Part shown: piece after piece, positions 6,466-8,081 of the stretch
Layout of the letters: every line of letters starts with the position of its first letter
Position numbering within the stretch: position 1 is the first letter of the stretch
NCBI GenBank assembly: GCA_023425615.1
Contig: JAFACJ010000893.1
Span: 1-8,081, forward strand
Origin: Actinomycetes bacterium
GTDB taxonomy: Bacteria; Actinomycetota; Actinomycetes; Streptosporangiales; Streptosporangiaceae
DNA: 8,081 nucleotides
Reading direction: 5' to 3'
Notes under the pieces: generated by a model
What the model saw: only the letters and a program-made list of their open reading frames with translations
Told to the model about the DNA's origin: nothing
Databases searched by the model: none
Made by a program: the position numbers and the translations under genes

Positions 6466-8081
6466 ATGACCGCGTGGGATCACGAGGTGGACGTCGTCGT
6501 CCTCGGCAGCGGCGGCGCCGGGCTCACCGCCGCGCTCACCGCAGCGGCGCGCGGAGCGTCGGTGGAGGTGTACGAGAAGGCGGCGACCGTGGGCGGGACG
6601 ACCGCCGTGTCCGGCGGCATCGTGTGGGTGCCCGCGCACGACCGGGCGCCGGGACTCGACCTGCCCGTCGAGGACGCGCTGCGCTATCTGCGCGCGCAGT
6701 CCCTCGGCTCGATGGACGACGGCCTCATCGACGCCTTCGTCCGCACCGCCCCCCACATGATCGACTTCATCGAGGCGCACAGCGAGGTGCGCTTCGACAT
6801 CGTGGACGGCTTCCCCGACTACAAACCGGATCTCCCCGGCGGCAAGCCCTCGGGCGGCAGATCGCTCAGCCCCGCGCCGTACGACGCCGCCCGGCTCGGC
6901 GGCTGGAGCGGCAGGATCACCGCCTTCCCCGCGGACTGGAGCAACGTGGGGTTCGACGCCGAGACCCGCGCCCGGCTCCACCCGTCGATCGGCGACGCGC
7001 CTGCGTCGACGTGCGTCGCCGGCACCGCCCTCGTCGCGGGGCTCCTCAAGGGGCTGCTGGACGCCGGTGTCGTCCCGCGGACGGAGGCCCGCGCCATCGA
7101 GCTCCTCACCGACGAGGACGCCGTCGCGGGCGTGCGCCTGGCGGTGCGCGACGAGCGGGTCGACGTGCGCGCCCGCCACGGCGTGATCCTGGCGACCGGC
7201 GGCTTCGAGTGGGACGACGCCCTGGTCGGGTCCTTCCTGCGCGGCCCCATGCACGGCGCGGTCTCACCACCGAACAACACCGGGGACGGGCTGCGCATGG
7301 CCATGTCGCTCGGCGCCGACCTCGGCACCATGGGCGAGGCGTGGTGGGTGCCCATCGTCCGGATCCCGGGCGACACCATCGACGGCCGTCCGCGCAGCCG
7401 CAGCGTCCGGCTGGAGCGCACCCGGCCCCGGAGCATCATGGTGAACCGCGCCGGACGGCGGTTCGTGAACGAGGCGTGCGACTACAACTCCATGGCAGGC
7501 GCCTTCCACTACCTCGACCCCCGCGACGGTTACGTCAACGACGAGGCGTGGATCGTCTTCGACTCCGGCCACCTCGAACGCTACGGCTTCCTCGGCGTCG
7601 CCCCGGGAGAGCCGGTCCCCGGCTGGTTCTCGGCGTCGGCCGACCTCCCCGCCCTCGCCGCGGCGACCGGCATCGACCCGGCCGGGCTAGCGCACACGAT
7701 CGAGCGCTGGAACCGCGACGTCCGAAGGGGGGAGGACCCGCGGTTCCGGCGCGGGTCGAGCGCGTACGACGGCTGGTGGGGCGATGAGTCGGCGGCCACC
7801 CCCGCCGGGCGGACGCTCGGCCCGATCGACACGCCGCCGTTCTACGCCGTGCCCGTCTCCATCGGCGCGATGGGCACCAAGGGCGGTCCGCGCACCGACC
7901 GCGACGGCCGTGTCCGGCACGTGTCCGGCGACATGATCCCGGGCCTGTTCGCCGCGGGCAACGCCATGGCGGGGGTGACCGGACGCGCCTACGGCGGGGC
8001 GGGCGGCACGCTCGGGCCCGCGATGACCTGGGGCTTCCGCGCCGGTCACGCCGCGGCGACGGGCCAGACGTTCTCCGGCCG
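6466..8081 (+). CDS. Second KstD-like FAD flavoprotein (3' end cut by window edge)
   Basis: FAD-dependent dehydrogenase paralogous to the minus-strand KstD-like gene; 538 residues visible, open to the right edge. FAD motif VLGSGGAGL (12-20), Glu37, then VGGTTAVSGGIVW (42-54). Counterparts of the KstD1 active site: Tyr119 (PDYK), Tyr340 (NEACDY), Tyr509 and Gly513 (AYGGAG); also MGTKGGPRTD (469-478), AAGNAMAGVTG (496-506) and GTLGPAMTWGF (514-524). The last is normally close to the C-terminus, so few residues are probably missing. It lacks the long basic insertion of its neighbour and so diverges in the substrate domain; a different substrate or ring position is likely (inference). ATG 6466 has GGGAGG 6 nt upstream; the earlier ATG at 6452 is out of frame. 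Transcribed divergently from the minus-strand operon, sharing a 201-nt regulatory region. Other FAD family members (fumarate reductase-like, Delta4-dehydrogenases) cannot be excluded. Confidence 0.88.
   Translation, partial: MTAWDHEVDVVVLGSGGAGLTAALTAAARGASVEVYEKAATVGGTTAVSGGIVWVPAHDRAPGLDLPVEDALRYLRAQSLGSMDDGLIDAFVRTAPHMIDFIEAHSEVRFDIVDGFPDYKPDLPGGKPSGGRSLSPAPYDAARLGGWSGRITAFPADWSNVGFDAETRARLHPSIGDAPASTCVAGTALVAGLLKGLLDAGVVPRTEARAIELLTDEDAVAGVRLAVRDERVDVRARHGVILATGGFEWDDALVGSFLRGPMHGAVSPPNNTGDGLRMAMSLGADLGTMGEAWWVPIVRIPGDTIDGRPRSRSVRLERTRPRSIMVNRAGRRFVNEACDYNSMAGAFHYLDPRDGYVNDEAWIVFDSGHLERYGFLGVAPGEPVPGWFSASADLPALAAATGIDPAGLAHTIERWNRDVRRGEDPRFRRGSSAYDGWWGDESAATPAGRTLGPIDTPPFYAVPVSIGAMGTKGGPRTDRDGRVRHVSGDMIPGLFAAGNAMAGVTGRAYGGAGGTLGPAMTWGFRAGHAAATGQTFSG

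Noticed and set aside
6474..7787. Alternative plus-strand frame overlapping the second flavoprotein
   Set aside because: Arg-rich +1-type shadow with no motifs; the frame from ATG 6466 has the FAD motif and active-site residues and stays open to the edge.
1..8081. CRISPR arrays, insertion sequences, attachment sites, tRNA/rRNA genes
   Set aside because: No spaced direct repeats, transposase motifs, terminal inverted repeats or RNA gene landmarks seen on either strand.

Overview
High-GC DNA (GC or CG ending codons almost throughout, TGA stops on most genes, tight start/stop overlaps) typical of an actinomycete; genus cannot be fixed from the sequence. All coding density is explained by six genes: five on the minus strand that form one tightly packed transcription unit running off the left edge, and one divergent plus-strand gene running off the right edge. 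No RNA gene, mobile element, CRISPR array or transcriptional regulator is visible in the window.

Minus-strand unit, in transcription order: an MhpA-type single-component flavin hydroxylase (6264-4600), a 3-ketosteroid Delta1-dehydrogenase (KstD)-type FAD enzyme (4610-2859), an SDR of the 3alpha-hydroxysteroid dehydrogenase / coniferyl-alcohol dehydrogenase group (2856-2017), and two components of a branched-chain-amino-acid-type (HAAT/Liv) ABC importer: LivH permease (2020-1154) and a LivM permease fused to a LivG ATPase (1157 to beyond base 1). Junctions are 11-nt overlap, 2-nt gap, 4-nt overlap, 4-nt overlap, so translational coupling along one mRNA is likely. LivF ATPase and the LivK-type binding protein are not in view and may lie to the left.

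The 201-nt divergent intergenic region (6265-6465) is visibly richer in A/T and carries the regulatory candidates: a perfect 7-7-7 inverted repeat lying over a plausible -10 of the minus-strand unit, and a small GNRA-loop hairpin in the presumed leader of the plus-strand gene.

Plus strand: a second KstD-like flavoprotein (6466 to beyond 8081). Both KstD-like proteins keep counterparts of the four active-site residues known from Rhodococcus KstD1 (Tyr119, Tyr318, Tyr487, Gly491).

Working model (inference): a catabolic module that imports a small hydrophobic or aromatic acid and processes it by ring dehydrogenation, alcohol/ketone interconversion and phenol ortho-hydroxylation. Two readings compete: a steroid (or steroid-fragment) module in which an MhpA-type enzyme might take the place of the usual two-component phenol hydroxylase HsaAB, or a phenylpropanoid/alicyclic-acid module in which the KstD-like enzymes act on non-steroid cyclic ketones. 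The sequence alone does not decide between them.
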